NCBI GenBank assembly: GCA_900542005.1
Contig: UQLW01000004.1
Span: forward strand, 61,724 to 125,723
Origin: an uncultured Eubacteriales bacterium
GTDB taxonomy: Bacteria; Bacillota; Clostridia; Christensenellales; UMGS416
Reading direction: 5' to 3'
DNA: 64,000 bases
Part shown: positions 33,575 through 42,092 of the stretch, piece after piece
How the letters are laid out: every line of letters starts with the position of its first letter
How positions within the stretch are numbered: position 1 is the first letter of the stretch
Program-made: the position numbers and the translations under genes
Notes under the pieces: model-generated
What the model saw: only the letters and a program-made list of their open reading frames with translations
Databases searched by the model: none
Told to the model about the DNA's origin: nothing

Positions 33575-35026
33575 CTATGGATTCGAGGTGGGTCCGCCGT
33601 CCTGTGGCTCCGTCGCTTCCGCCGTCGACTCTGTGGTTGACGTGGTCTGTGACGGTGTGGTGGTCTGCGACGGCGTCGTGCTGCTCGTGGTGGTCTGCGA
33701 CGGTGTGGTGGTCTGCGACGGCGTTGTGCTGCTTGTGGTGGTCTGCGACGGCGTGGTCGTCTGCGACGGTGTGGTGCTGCTCGTGGTCGTTTGCGTCGGC
33801 GTGGTCGTCTCCTCCACCGTTATGGTGCAGGTCGCCGTCTTCCCGCCGTCGTTGCTTTTCACGGTAATGACCGCCTTACCGGGGCCCACCGCCGTCACCA
33901 GGCCGTTGCTGCTGACCGTCGCCACATTTTTGTCGGAGCTGGACCAGGCCACCGAGTCATCCACCGCGTCCGACGGCGAAATCGTCGCCCGCAACTGCAG
34001 GGTTTCGCCCGCCTTCAGCGTGCCGGAGGCCGCGCTGAGCTTTACCGAGGAAACGTGGGTCCATCCGTTCCGATAGGGGTTCTCCGGATCCGGGTCTGTA
34101 GGATCCCAGCCATAGTTACCGCTGGAATAGGGCGCCTTTCGGATGATCGCGGGCTTGCTGCCGCTGCCCACCGGGCTCTTGGAGGAGGTTACAATAACGC
34201 GGGTGCCGATCTTGCAGTTATCATAGATCCATTTGGCATCCTTCACCAGCAGGCGGACGCAGCCATGGGAGGCCGCCCGGCCCAGCTTGGCATAGGAGGT
34301 CAGGTTCATCAGCTTCTTACCCTGGTCGACGGTGCTGGCTGATTCAAGGATCGGGACGGAATGGAACAGGATACCGCCGTTAAACCGGGAGCAATACTGG
34401 CCGCGGGCGCCCTCCAGCCTGTGGTACCGTATCTTCTGGGAGATCTTGAAGGTGCCGTTGGGCGTGGGGCCCGAGGAACCGGTGGAGCAGATCATCTTCC
34501 GCACCGGCTTGCTGGCGTCATAGTTGCCGTTTTTATCGGCTTCATAGGCCACCACCGTCTGGGTTCCGCCTTTATACACCACCAGCACATAGCTGCCGCT
34601 GCCCGTAGTCGTCGAGGAGGAGGTGGGCTTGGGCGAGACCGAAGCGGTAGCCGAAGCGGACGCCGTAGGCGACAGCGAAGGCTTGGGCGTCAGCCCACCG
34701 GTAAGCATGGCGGAGGATACGGCGCTGCTCAGCGCCGGCGTGGTTTGTTCTTCCCCTGTCGTGCTTTCGGCCTCCGTCTGCTCCTGGGTCGTCGTTACCG
34801 CCAGCTCCACCGGAGGCGAGCTGGGCTCGGGCTGGGTCTCCACAAGATCCAGCGAGCCGTTGGCCGCACCCCTGCGCAGCCCCTGGGCCAGGGCTACCAC
34901 GCAGATGACCATCACCACCAGGCAGGCGGCGGCGATGGCGATAATCTGCCCGCGGTTCTTCTTTTCCTTAAAGTAGCCCTGTATTTCCTTGATCTTTGAT
35001 TCTTCGCGTTCGTTTTCCTTCTTCAT
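33575..35026 (-). CDS. Membrane-anchored L,D-transpeptidase (YkuD) with Ig-like domain and Thr/Ser/Pro repeats
   Basis: A 483-residue wall enzyme. One N-terminal membrane helix (about 28-50), a Ser/Thr-rich linker (about 70-145), then a YkuD domain (about 148-285) with the catalytic signature SHGCVRLLVKDAKW (His, Cys, Arg) preceded by GGILFHSVP. A BIG2 immunoglobulin-like domain follows (about 320-400, ending ATCTITVEE). The tail holds three near-identical 16-residue repeats (SSTTPSQTTTPSQTTT). It forms 3-3 or Lpp-type links in peptidoglycan. The promoter carries a palindrome between its boxes. The strongly basic start MKKENEREESKIKE is cytoplasmic. Confidence 0.92.
   Translation of the reverse strand: MKKENEREESKIKEIQGYFKEKKNRGQIIAIAAACLVVMVICVVALAQGLRRGAANGSLDLVETQPEPSSPPVELAVTTTQEQTEAESTTGEEQTTPALSSAVSSAMLTGGLTPKPSLSPTASASATASVSPKPTSSSTTTGSGSYVLVVYKGGTQTVVAYEADKNGNYDASKPVRKMICSTGSSGPTPNGTFKISQKIRYHRLEGARGQYCSRFNGGILFHSVPILESASTVDQGKKLMNLTSYAKLGRAASHGCVRLLVKDAKWIYDNCKIGTRVIVTSSKSPVGSGSKPAIIRKAPYSSGNYGWDPTDPDPENPYRNGWTHVSSVKLSAASGTLKAGETLQLRATISPSDAVDDSVAWSSSDKNVATVSSNGLVTAVGPGKAVITVKSNDGGKTATCTITVEETTTPTQTTTSSTTPSQTTTPSQTTTSSTTPSQTTTPSQTTTSSTTPSQTTTPSQTTSTTESTAEATEPQDGGPTSNP
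33641..33781. repeat. 48-bp in-frame minisatellite in the L,D-transpeptidase gene
   Basis: Three tandem units of 48 bp (the last missing one codon), each encoding SSTTPSQTTTPSQTTT. Each unit itself contains the subrepeat TTPSQ twice. Copy number in such tracts varies readily by slippage, which would change the length of the extracellular stalk. Confidence 0.85.
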
Positions 35027-35070
35027 TGAGCTCCTCCGGCGGAATGTGATCTATTCAATGGCGTATTACC

Positions 35071-35099
35071 ATGGTACAATAATCCTAAATAGGATGCAA
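35071..35099 (-). promoter_or_regulatory. Promoter with internal palindromic operator for the L,D-transpeptidase gene
   Basis: Minus strand TTGCAT (35094-35099), 17-bp spacer, TACCAT (35071-35076). A perfect dyad ATCCTA-TT-TAGGAT (35082-35095) fills most of the spacer, where a bound repressor would block RNA polymerase. Confidence 0.65.
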
Positions 35100-35169
35100 T
35101 CCTTAAAAAATGCATTTCTCGAAATACCCGGCCCATCGAAGCTATGGGGCTGACCGGAGGCCTACATAT

Positions 35170-35550
35170 ATGATTAGACGCTTCTCCCCCCTAATAAAAT
35201 CCATTCTTACCAGCTTTCTTTGTTTTTCTTTCGACTATGCGCTGCTCTATGCGCTGACCGAGTTCTGCGGGCTTTACTATCTTGTTTCCGCCGCGCTCTC
35301 CTTCGCCGCGGCCAACACGCTCAATTTCTATCTTTGCGCCCGTTGGGTGTTTCCCGGCGGGCTCTCCGGCGGCCGGCAGTACGCCGCCTTCCTGGCTGTC
35401 GGCGCGGTGGGGCTGGCGCTCAATACGGCCCTTATGGCGCTTTTCACCTCGGCGCTGTGCTGGCATTACATGCTCTCCAAGGTCGCCTCAGGGTGCCTTG
35501 TCTTTTTCTGGAACTACCTAATGCGCCGCCACGCCATCTTTAAGGCGTAG
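35170..35550 (+). CDS. GtrA-like membrane protein
   Basis: A 126-residue protein with four membrane helices. The pattern FLCFSFDYALLYALTEF, SAALSFAAANTLNFYLCARWVF and FFWNYLMRRHAIF is diagnostic of the GtrA/DPMS family, thought to help move lipid-linked sugars across the membrane for wall or O-antigen glycosylation. GGAGG lies 9 nt ahead of the ATG at 35170. No glycosyltransferase partner adjoins. A terminator follows. Confidence 0.88.
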   Translation: MIRRFSPLIKSILTSFLCFSFDYALLYALTEFCGLYYLVSAALSFAAANTLNFYLCARWVFPGGLSGGRQYAAFLAVGAVGLALNTALMALFTSALCWHYMLSKVASGCLVFFWNYLMRRHAIFKA

Positions 35551-35568
35551 CATCTACCCCGGGAGCAA

Positions 35569-35606
35569 GGAAACCGCCTGAAAGGCTTCAGGCGGTTTCC
35601 TTTTTT
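35569..35606 (+). terminator. Terminator after the GtrA-like gene
   Basis: A 14-bp stem GGAAACCGCCTGAA/TTCAGGCGGTTTCC then TTTTTT. Confidence 0.92.
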
Positions 35607-35626
35607 ATGCCCCCACCGGGCGCGTC

Positions 35627-36523
35627 CTAGGCCTCCCGGTAAAGCCGCAGCAGGTTCTCAAAGCTCAGCGCCGTACCGTATTCGCAGTCTTCAATGCCCT
35701 CGTACTCCACGAAAAAGTTTCCGTCAAAGCCGCTGCCCTTGATGACCGACAGGATCCGGCGGATATCCAGGTCTCCCTGGCCGACGATCGAGCCGCGCAG
35801 GTAGTCCTGGCGCACCGTGCGCAGCCAGGGCCGCCCGTGGCGCCCTGCCTCCACATAGCCGGGATCCTGGTCGCGGCTGCGGCGGTAGAAGTCCTTCATG
35901 TGGATGACGGCGGCATAGCCCACATTCTTCTCCACGGCGATTTCCGGCCGTTCATCCACGCAGGCAAAGTTCCCTACGTCCAGCTGCGCGCCAAAGTTGT
36001 ATCCCTTCATGGCGTGAAGGATCGCCGCCGTGCGCTCGGAACCATTGACAAAATACATATGGTTCTCCAGCAGGATCTTAAAGCCATAGCGCTGGGCATA
36101 GTCGCACAGCCGCTTATAGGTGTCCACGATCAGCGGGAAGTCTTCGATAAAGTCCTCGGTGGTGGCTTCTTCGGCCGGGCGGCGGACAGAATTCATATCA
36201 ATGCGCATGGTCGACACGCCAAGCCGGCCGGCGATATCGATCGCCTCCTTCACCCGCTTCAGCTCCGCCTCATAGGCGTCCTGCGGGATTCGGAGGAACA
36301 CCGCGTTCTGGGAAAAATTATCGATTTTGACGCCGCTGTCATCGGCCGCCCGCAGGCAGCGGTCCACCAGCGAGGGATCCGCAGCCATATCGATCACAAA
36401 GGGCACGATTTCCGTGACTTCCGCACCCCTGGACCCAATCCAGGCAATCGCCTGTTCCGGCGTCCATTCGCCTTCCTCAATGCGGGTACGGATGCTGTAT
36501 GTGCTGATTCCAAACTTCGGCAT
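35627..36523 (-). CDS. Sugar phosphate isomerase/epimerase
   Basis: A 298-residue AP-endonuclease-2-like TIM barrel. MPKFGISTYSIRTRIEEGEW opens strand 1. FKILLENHMYF, FGAQLDVGNFACVDE, VIHMKDFY and FFVEYEGIEDCEYG supply the metal ligands Glu, Asp/Asn, His and Glu in the usual order. The ATG at 36523 has AGAAGGAGG upstream. A longer in-frame extension has no ribosome site and no family likeness. Cytoplasmic. Substrate unknown, probably a keto-sugar or inositol derivative. Confidence 0.88.
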   Translation of the reverse strand: MPKFGISTYSIRTRIEEGEWTPEQAIAWIGSRGAEVTEIVPFVIDMAADPSLVDRCLRAADDSGVKIDNFSQNAVFLRIPQDAYEAELKRVKEAIDIAGRLGVSTMRIDMNSVRRPAEEATTEDFIEDFPLIVDTYKRLCDYAQRYGFKILLENHMYFVNGSERTAAILHAMKGYNFGAQLDVGNFACVDERPEIAVEKNVGYAAVIHMKDFYRRSRDQDPGYVEAGRHGRPWLRTVRQDYLRGSIVGQGDLDIRRILSVIKGSGFDGNFFVEYEGIEDCEYGTALSFENLLRLYREA

Positions 36524-36647
36524 GCGTAAAACCTCCTTCTTTGTTCTATGCTCAATATAAGTGCGGAAATTCTTAAACTCCATAGACCAAAGTGACCTGT
36601 TCCAGCGCCGCTTTCTGTGACATGCTCCAAAATGTTGGTTAGCTAGT

Positions 36648-36676
36648 TTACTAATCATTGTTTTTCCCCTATAATT
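36648..36676 (+). promoter_or_regulatory. Promoter of the DUF1538/P-II-like operon
   Basis: TTTACT (36648-36653), 17-bp spacer, TATAAT (36671-36676), about 75 nt ahead of the start codon. Confidence 0.65.
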
Positions 36677-36751
36677 GTATAGATTAAGATTCTATAAAGA
36701 TTTTTGGCTATCCATTAAGATTCAATAAAAAAACGGAAACGGAGGGATGAA

Positions 36752-38284
36752 ATGGGCAAGAAACTGCTGGAAAAGCTGAAGGAGGCGCTGCTTTCGGTCA
36801 TGCCGATCCTGGTCATTGTCCTCGCGCTGCATTTCACCATCGCCCCCCTGTCCGGCTCTGTGCTGGCGCTTTTTGCGGTGGGATCGGTCTTTCTGGTGCT
36901 GGGGATGAGCCTTTTCACCCTGGGCGCCGATATGGCGATGATCCCCATGGGCGAGAAGGTGGGCGAGCAGCTGACCAAATCCAGGAAGGTCTTGGCAATC
37001 GGCGCCGTATGCTTTATCATTGGCGTCATGGTTACGATTGCCGAGCCGGACCTCACGGTATTGGCCAACCAGGTGCCGGCCATCCCCAATCCGGTGCTGA
37101 TCTGGACGGTAGCGGCAGGCGTGGGCTTTTTCCTGGTGGTTGCGCTGCTGCGCATGCTCTTCCAGATCAAGCTGTCCTATATGCTGCTGGGGTTTTACGG
37201 GCTGGTCTTTCTTCTGGCCATCTTCGCGCCCAATGAGTTCCTGCCGGTGGCCTTCGACTCCGGCGGCGTAACCACCGGCCCCATTACCGTCCCCTTTATC
37301 ATGGCCCTGGGCATCGGTATGGCTGCGGTACGCGGCGACCAGGCCTCGGAGCAGGACAGCTTTGGCCTGGTGGCCCTCTCCTCCATCGGCCCCATTCTGG
37401 CCGTGCTCATCCTGGGCATGGTCTATTCCGGCGAGGGAAGCTATACGCCCCTGTCCATCCCCGAGGTGTCCGGCGCCGGCCAGCTGCTGTCCCTGTTTTT
37501 CGACGAGCTGCCCCATTATGCCCGTGAGGTGGCCCTGGCGCTGCTGCCCATGACAGCCTTCTTCTTCCTCTTTCAGGCCTTTGCCATCCGCATGCACCGC
37601 CGTCCGCTGATCCGGATCATTGTCGGCATTGTCTACGCCTACGCGGGCCTGGTGCTGTTCCTCACCGGCGTCAACGTGGGCTTCATGCCGGTCGGCAATT
37701 TCCTGGGCGGCCAGATCGCCCTGACGGACTTGCGCTGGGCGCTGATCCCCATCGGTATGATCATCGGCTATTTCATCGTGGCCGCCGAACCGGCCGTCCA
37801 TGTGCTCAAGGAGCAGGTGGAGGAGATCACCGGCGGCACCATTTCCAAGGCCACGCTGCAGGTAGGGCTTTCATTGGGCGTCGCCGCGGCCCTGGGGCTG
37901 TCCATGGCCCGCATCCTGTATGGCTTCTCCATCTGGTGGCTGCTGGTGCCCGGATACGGTCTGGCCATGGCGCTGACCTTCTTTGTACCGGAGATCTTTA
38001 CGGCCATCGCCTTTGACTCCGGCGGCGTAGCCTCCGGCCCGATGACCGCCACCTTCCTTCTGCCCTTTGCCATGGGCGTATGCGACGCGGTAGGGGGCAA
38101 TATCCTGACCGACGCCTTCGGCATCGTGGCGATGGTCGCCATGGCGCCCCTTATTACCATCCAGATCCTGGGCCTGATTTACCGCATCAAGATGCGCCGG
38201 GCCCGTACCCGCCAGGCGGCTGCCGTGGAGGCGGAGATCATTGAATTTTCCGGGGAGGATTTCGATGCAGAGCACACATCCTAG
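36752..38284 (+). CDS. DUF1538 family membrane protein
   Basis: A 510-residue polytopic protein with about 12-14 membrane helices in two related halves. The duplicated signature FDSGGVTTGPITVPF (near residue 168) and FDSGGVASGPMTATF (near 420) marks each half and is the hallmark of DUF1538, a presumed transporter family. AACGGAGG precedes the ATG. The next gene, a tandem P-II-like protein, overlaps it by 20 nt. By analogy to AmtB/GlnK, the pair may be a channel or transporter with its cytoplasmic regulator. Confidence 0.85.
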   Translation: MGKKLLEKLKEALLSVMPILVIVLALHFTIAPLSGSVLALFAVGSVFLVLGMSLFTLGADMAMIPMGEKVGEQLTKSRKVLAIGAVCFIIGVMVTIAEPDLTVLANQVPAIPNPVLIWTVAAGVGFFLVVALLRMLFQIKLSYMLLGFYGLVFLLAIFAPNEFLPVAFDSGGVTTGPITVPFIMALGIGMAAVRGDQASEQDSFGLVALSSIGPILAVLILGMVYSGEGSYTPLSIPEVSGAGQLLSLFFDELPHYAREVALALLPMTAFFFLFQAFAIRMHRRPLIRIIVGIVYAYAGLVLFLTGVNVGFMPVGNFLGGQIALTDLRWALIPIGMIIGYFIVAAEPAVHVLKEQVEEITGGTISKATLQVGLSLGVAAALGLSMARILYGFSIWWLLVPGYGLAMALTFFVPEIFTAIAFDSGGVASGPMTATFLLPFAMGVCDAVGGNILTDAFGIVAMVAMAPLITIQILGLIYRIKMRRARTRQAAAVEAEIIEFSGEDFDAEHTS

Positions 38285-38978
38285 CATAGAGCCGCTGCGG
38301 CTCATGGTGGCCATCATGGAGCGGGGGCGCGGCGAACAGATCGCCAGCCTTTTCCCGCCCGATCACACGCCGCTTTTGCTGGTGCTGTTGGGAAGGGGCA
38401 CGGCGAAAAGCGAGCTGCTGGACTATCTTGGCCTGGAGCGCACCCAAAAGGACATCGTCCTTACCCTGCTTCCCCAGCAGGCCGCCGGCCCCTTCCTGCG
38501 CCGTATGGCCCATGACCTGCATATGGGCCGCCCCGGCGGGGGCATCGCCTTCACAATCCCGCTGACCAGCATCACCCGCTCGGCCGTCAAGGCGGCCATG
38601 GACCCGGCGTCCCCGACGCCCGACAGGGAAAAGGATGAATCCATGAAAACCGAGGAAAAATACGAGCTCATCATGGTCGTAGCCCATCATGGCTACAGCG
38701 ACCCCATTATGGATACGGCGCGCGCCGCCGGGGCCACCGGGGGCACGGTGCTTCACGCCCGGGCCCTTGGCTCAGGCGAGGCCCAGCGCTTTATCAAAAT
38801 CACCATTCAGCCGGAGAAGGAGCTCATCATGATCCTCACGGCGCAGGGCGACCGCGCCAGGATCATGCAGGCCATCTGCGCTATGCCCGACTTCACCACC
38901 CGGGCCAAGGGCATGATCTTCTCTGTGCCGGCCGGGCATGTGGTGGGCCTGGGCCCTGCCCAGACGGAAGCCCCCTAA
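38265..38978 (+). CDS. Tandem P-II-like regulatory protein
   Basis: A 237-residue protein. Both halves look like P-II (GlnB-like) ferredoxin folds. The N-terminal half has LRLMVAIMERGRGEQIASLF, and the C-terminal half has YELIMVVAHHGYSDPIMDTARAAGATGGTVLHARALG, matching the P-II start and the pre-T-loop strand (GAxGGTxxxARG). The long T-loop and its uridylylation Tyr are missing, and the second half ends FSVPAGHVVGL. It overlaps the DUF1538 gene by 20 nt with GGGGAGG upstream of the ATG at 38265. It probably gates or senses for that membrane protein. Confidence 0.78.
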   Translation: MQSTHPSIEPLRLMVAIMERGRGEQIASLFPPDHTPLLLVLLGRGTAKSELLDYLGLERTQKDIVLTLLPQQAAGPFLRRMAHDLHMGRPGGGIAFTIPLTSITRSAVKAAMDPASPTPDREKDESMKTEEKYELIMVVAHHGYSDPIMDTARAAGATGGTVLHARALGSGEAQRFIKITIQPEKELIMILTAQGDRARIMQAICAMPDFTTRAKGMIFSVPAGHVVGLGPAQTEAP

Positions 38979-38994
38979 GCCGCCCGCCCCATGA

Positions 38995-39040
38995 AACAGG
39001 CGTCCGGGACCTGCAAAGCAGGTTTCGGACGCCTGTTTTA
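38995..39040. terminator. Bidirectional terminator between P-II-like and nitroreductase genes
   Basis: The outer stem AAACAGGCGTCCG/CGGACGCCTGTTT encloses a second stem GACCTGC/GCAGGTT. T-runs flank both sides. Confidence 0.85.
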
Positions 39041-39074
39041 TTGATTTCCCAAATCCCTTGTCCCAATGGGGGCC

Positions 39075-39662
39075 CTATGCCTCGCTCACATAGAGCGCGC
39101 GTCCCCTGTGGCGGGGTTTGATGGCGGGATATTCCCCCTCCACATAGCCCAGGCAGACAAATACCATGGGCGCATACTGCTCCTCCAGGCCCCACCGGCG
39201 CAAAAGCGCCTGCAGCTCAGGCCGGGCAAAGGTCGCCTCCGCCCGGCCGACAATGCAGCTGGACACGCCCAACGCATAGGCCTCCAGGACCATATTCTCC
39301 GCGCAGACAAAGGCCGCGCCAATGCCGTTCACCGTATGGCGGGAAGCTTCCGGCACGCATACGATCCCCAGCGCCGGGCATTGATAAAATCCGCTGCGGA
39401 TTGTCCTGTCATCTATAATCGAGGGCTGGTCGGTGGAAACGCCCCGGTCCCAGTTGCGGTTTTCGCAGTCCGCGTTGATCACGCCAATCCTGTCGATCAG
39501 GGCAGCGTCATCCAGCATTATGATCTTTGACCCCTGCCGGCCGCCGGGATTGGGCGCATAGAGCCCTGCCTCCTGGATCTTCTCCAGCTTTTCCCTTTCC
39601 ACCCGCGCGGCGCGGTACTTGCGGATCGACCTTCTGCGCATCATCATCTCCAGCATGTCCAT
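39075..39662 (-). CDS. Nitroreductase family protein
   Basis: A 195-residue FMN-dependent oxidoreductase. MMMRRRSIRKYRAARVEREKL contains the FMN-phosphate-binding RRSxRxY, followed by GLYAPNPGGRQGSKIIML and the late motif ALGVSSCIVGR. It reduces nitro groups or quinones, or performs a specific flavin reaction, with NAD(P)H. It is monocistronic and convergent with the P-II-like gene. Physiological substrate unknown. Confidence 0.88.
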   Translation of the reverse strand: MDMLEMMMRRRSIRKYRAARVEREKLEKIQEAGLYAPNPGGRQGSKIIMLDDAALIDRIGVINADCENRNWDRGVSTDQPSIIDDRTIRSGFYQCPALGIVCVPEASRHTVNGIGAAFVCAENMVLEAYALGVSSCIVGRAEATFARPELQALLRRWGLEEQYAPMVFVCLGYVEGEYPAIKPRHRGRALYVSEA

Positions 39663-39769
39663 TGGATATCCCTCCCCTTGAGTTTTGGGCTGATGGTTAT
39701 CCTTATTTTCGCTGATGCTCCGCCTTGCTGCAAGTACGCACCTTTTTGTGACCGGGCCCAGGCTGCGGC

Positions 39770-41920
39770 TTATGCGTCCTCCAGCTTCAAGCTGCCCTCC
39801 ACGCGGAATACCGTGGTCAGCGCCTTATAGCCCGCCAGCCTGGCGCTGAGCCCGTCGCCGTTGTGGCCACCCACCCACAGGCGGTATTGCCCCTCCTCCA
39901 GCCATACCTCGCCGTCATCGTGCACACAGGCCATATCCTCCGGCTCCAGCACAAAGGTCACCTTCATTTTGTCGCCAGGCTCCAAATAAAGGCTCCTGAA
40001 GCCCTTCAAGGCCCGCAGGGGCTGGCCGTCCGCGCCCTGAGGGCCGGCCATATAGAGCTGCGCCGTCTCCCAGCCGCCGGTTTCGCCGCGGTTGGCGACG
40101 GTTACCGTGCAGGTAAGCTCTTCGCCTGCCCTGAGGCTCCCGCTGGATATCTTCAGCTGGCTATAGCCAAAGCGCGTATAGGAGAGGCCATAGCCAAAGG
40201 GGTATAGCGGCTCCTCGGTCAGATAGCGGTAGGTCCGTCCCCGCATGGAGTAATCGGTGAAATCCGGGACCTGGGAGAGGTCCTTATAGAAGGTGATGGG
40301 CAGCCGGCCGGAGGGATTATTCAGCCCCAGCAGCGTTTCGGCTACGGCCAGGCCGCCGTACTGGCCGGGATACCAGGCCTGCAGGATGGCCGCGCACCTT
40401 TCCTGCGCAGGCGCCAGCTCCACGGCCGAGCCGGTCATATTCACCAGGATCACCGGGCGGCCGGCGCCGGCTACAGCCTCCAGCAGCCGCTGCTGCATCT
40501 CCGGCAGGGCCAGGCTCGTCTTGTCGCCGTCCCCCGCGTCGCCCTCCTCGCCTTCCATGGTGGCGTCCAGGCCCGTGACCAGGATCACCACGTCGGCCAG
40601 CGAGGCGCAGGTGATGGCCTCCGCCAGGCCGGCCCCGGGCCGCTCGCCCCATGCCTCCTGATCCGGCTTGCCGGAAAGGGTGCAGCCCGGGGCATACAGC
40701 ACCCGCGCCCCCGGGCAGAGGGCCTTGACTCCCTGCAGCACCGTGTAGCATTCCGATGGCTTGCCGTTATAATTGGCCGTCAGCGCCGGGATATGGTCGG
40801 CGTTGGGCCCGATAACGGCCACCGTGCGCAGCCGGTCCCGGTTCAGCGGCAGCAGGCCGTCGTTCTTCAGCAGCACCAGGCTGCGGCGGGCCGCCTCCAG
40901 GGCCAGCTCGTGGTGTTCCTCGCAATCGTTCACCTCAAAGGGGATGGCCGCATAGGGCACATGGGCGTCATCGTCAAACATGCCCAGCTTCATCCGGGCA
41001 AGGATCAGCCGGCGGCAGGACTCGGTAATAGCCGCCTCGTCGATGAGCCCCCGCTCTACCGCCTCCTGCAGCTTGGCAAAGACCGCGCCGCAGCACAGGT
41101 CGCAGCCGTTTTTCACCGCCATCGCCGCCGATTCGGCGCCGTCGGCCGTAACCTTGTGGTGCTGGTCGAAGTCCTCCACCGCGCCGCAGTCGCTGACCAC
41201 ATATCCCTTAAAGCCCCACTTTTTCCGCAGGATATCCTGAAGCAGCGTCCGGGAGCCGCAGGCCGGCTCACCGTTCACCCGGTTATAGGCCCCCATCACC
41301 GAGTAAGCCCCCGCCTTCACGCAGGCCTTAAAGGCCGGCAGGTAGGTCTCCTTCATATCCTTGAGAGAGACCTGCACATCCATCTCATGGCGCAGCTTTT
41401 CCGGTCCCGAGTGCACGGCAAAATGCTTGACTGTGGCCACCGCCTTCAGGTATTTGGGGTCATCGCCCTGCAGCGCCCGGCAAAAAGCGGCGCCCAGGCG
41501 GGCGGTCAGCACCGGATCCTCGCCATAGGTCTCATGGCCCCTCCCCCAGCGGGGATCCCGGAAGATGTTGATATTGGGCGTCCAGAAGGTCAGCCCCTTA
41601 TAGATGCCAAAATCCCCCTGCCGGGCGGCGGCATGGTGCTTGGCCCTGGCCTCGTCAGAGATGGCGGCGGCTACCCGGGCCAGCAGCTCCTCGTCAAAGG
41701 CCGCGGCCATGGCGATGGCCTGGGGGAATACGGTGGCGGTGCCGTTGCGGGCCACGCCGTGCAGGCATTCGTTCCACCAGTTATAGTCCTCCAGGGCAAA
41801 CCGGGGCAGCGCCGTGGACATATATCCCATCTGGCTGATCTTCTCCTCCAGGGTCATCCTCGATACGAGATCCTGGGCGCGTTCTTCAAAGGTCAAGCTT
41901 TCATCCTGCCATGGCTGCAT
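39770..41920 (-). CDS. Glycoside hydrolase family 3, beta-glucosidase/beta-xylosidase type
   Basis: A 716-residue GH3 enzyme with all three domains: the barrel (about 15-310), the alpha/beta sandwich (about 340-560) and a C-terminal fibronectin-III-like domain (about 610-700). The nucleophile Asp is in GFKGYVVSDCGAVEDF. KHFAVHSGPE and NIFRDPRWGRGHETYGEDP line the active site, the latter typical of xylan-beta-xylosidase-like members. There is no signal peptide, so it hydrolyses imported oligosaccharides. The ATG at 41920 follows AAAGGAG; the upstream in-frame extension is not coding. Confidence 0.94.
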   Translation of the reverse strand: MQPWQDESLTFEERAQDLVSRMTLEEKISQMGYMSTALPRFALEDYNWWNECLHGVARNGTATVFPQAIAMAAAFDEELLARVAAAISDEARAKHHAAARQGDFGIYKGLTFWTPNINIFRDPRWGRGHETYGEDPVLTARLGAAFCRALQGDDPKYLKAVATVKHFAVHSGPEKLRHEMDVQVSLKDMKETYLPAFKACVKAGAYSVMGAYNRVNGEPACGSRTLLQDILRKKWGFKGYVVSDCGAVEDFDQHHKVTADGAESAAMAVKNGCDLCCGAVFAKLQEAVERGLIDEAAITESCRRLILARMKLGMFDDDAHVPYAAIPFEVNDCEEHHELALEAARRSLVLLKNDGLLPLNRDRLRTVAVIGPNADHIPALTANYNGKPSECYTVLQGVKALCPGARVLYAPGCTLSGKPDQEAWGERPGAGLAEAITCASLADVVILVTGLDATMEGEEGDAGDGDKTSLALPEMQQRLLEAVAGAGRPVILVNMTGSAVELAPAQERCAAILQAWYPGQYGGLAVAETLLGLNNPSGRLPITFYKDLSQVPDFTDYSMRGRTYRYLTEEPLYPFGYGLSYTRFGYSQLKISSGSLRAGEELTCTVTVANRGETGGWETAQLYMAGPQGADGQPLRALKGFRSLYLEPGDKMKVTFVLEPEDMACVHDDGEVWLEEGQYRLWVGGHNGDGLSARLAGYKALTTVFRVEGSLKLEDA

Positions 41921-42092
41921 GCAAATCGTCTCCTTTGCTTCGTTCTCCCGCCGGGGCGGATATGGGGGATGGCCCCTCCTTCGCCGACATATTGTGTTAG
42001 GAATCATTATACCATGATTTTTCCTGAAAAAAGCTCTGTCGCTTTTTTCGACAAGCTGGTACAATGAAAAAAACAGGTAAGGAGGAAGCAGT

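Noticed and set aside
33641..33781. Possible CRISPR array from short regular repeats
   Set aside because: Units are contiguous, in frame and without unique spacers. No cas genes occur in the window.
33570..34076. Valine-rich repetitive frame on the plus strand over the L,D-transpeptidase tail
   Set aside because: It is the complement of the Thr/Ser/Pro repeat and BIG2 region. The repeat explains the pattern.
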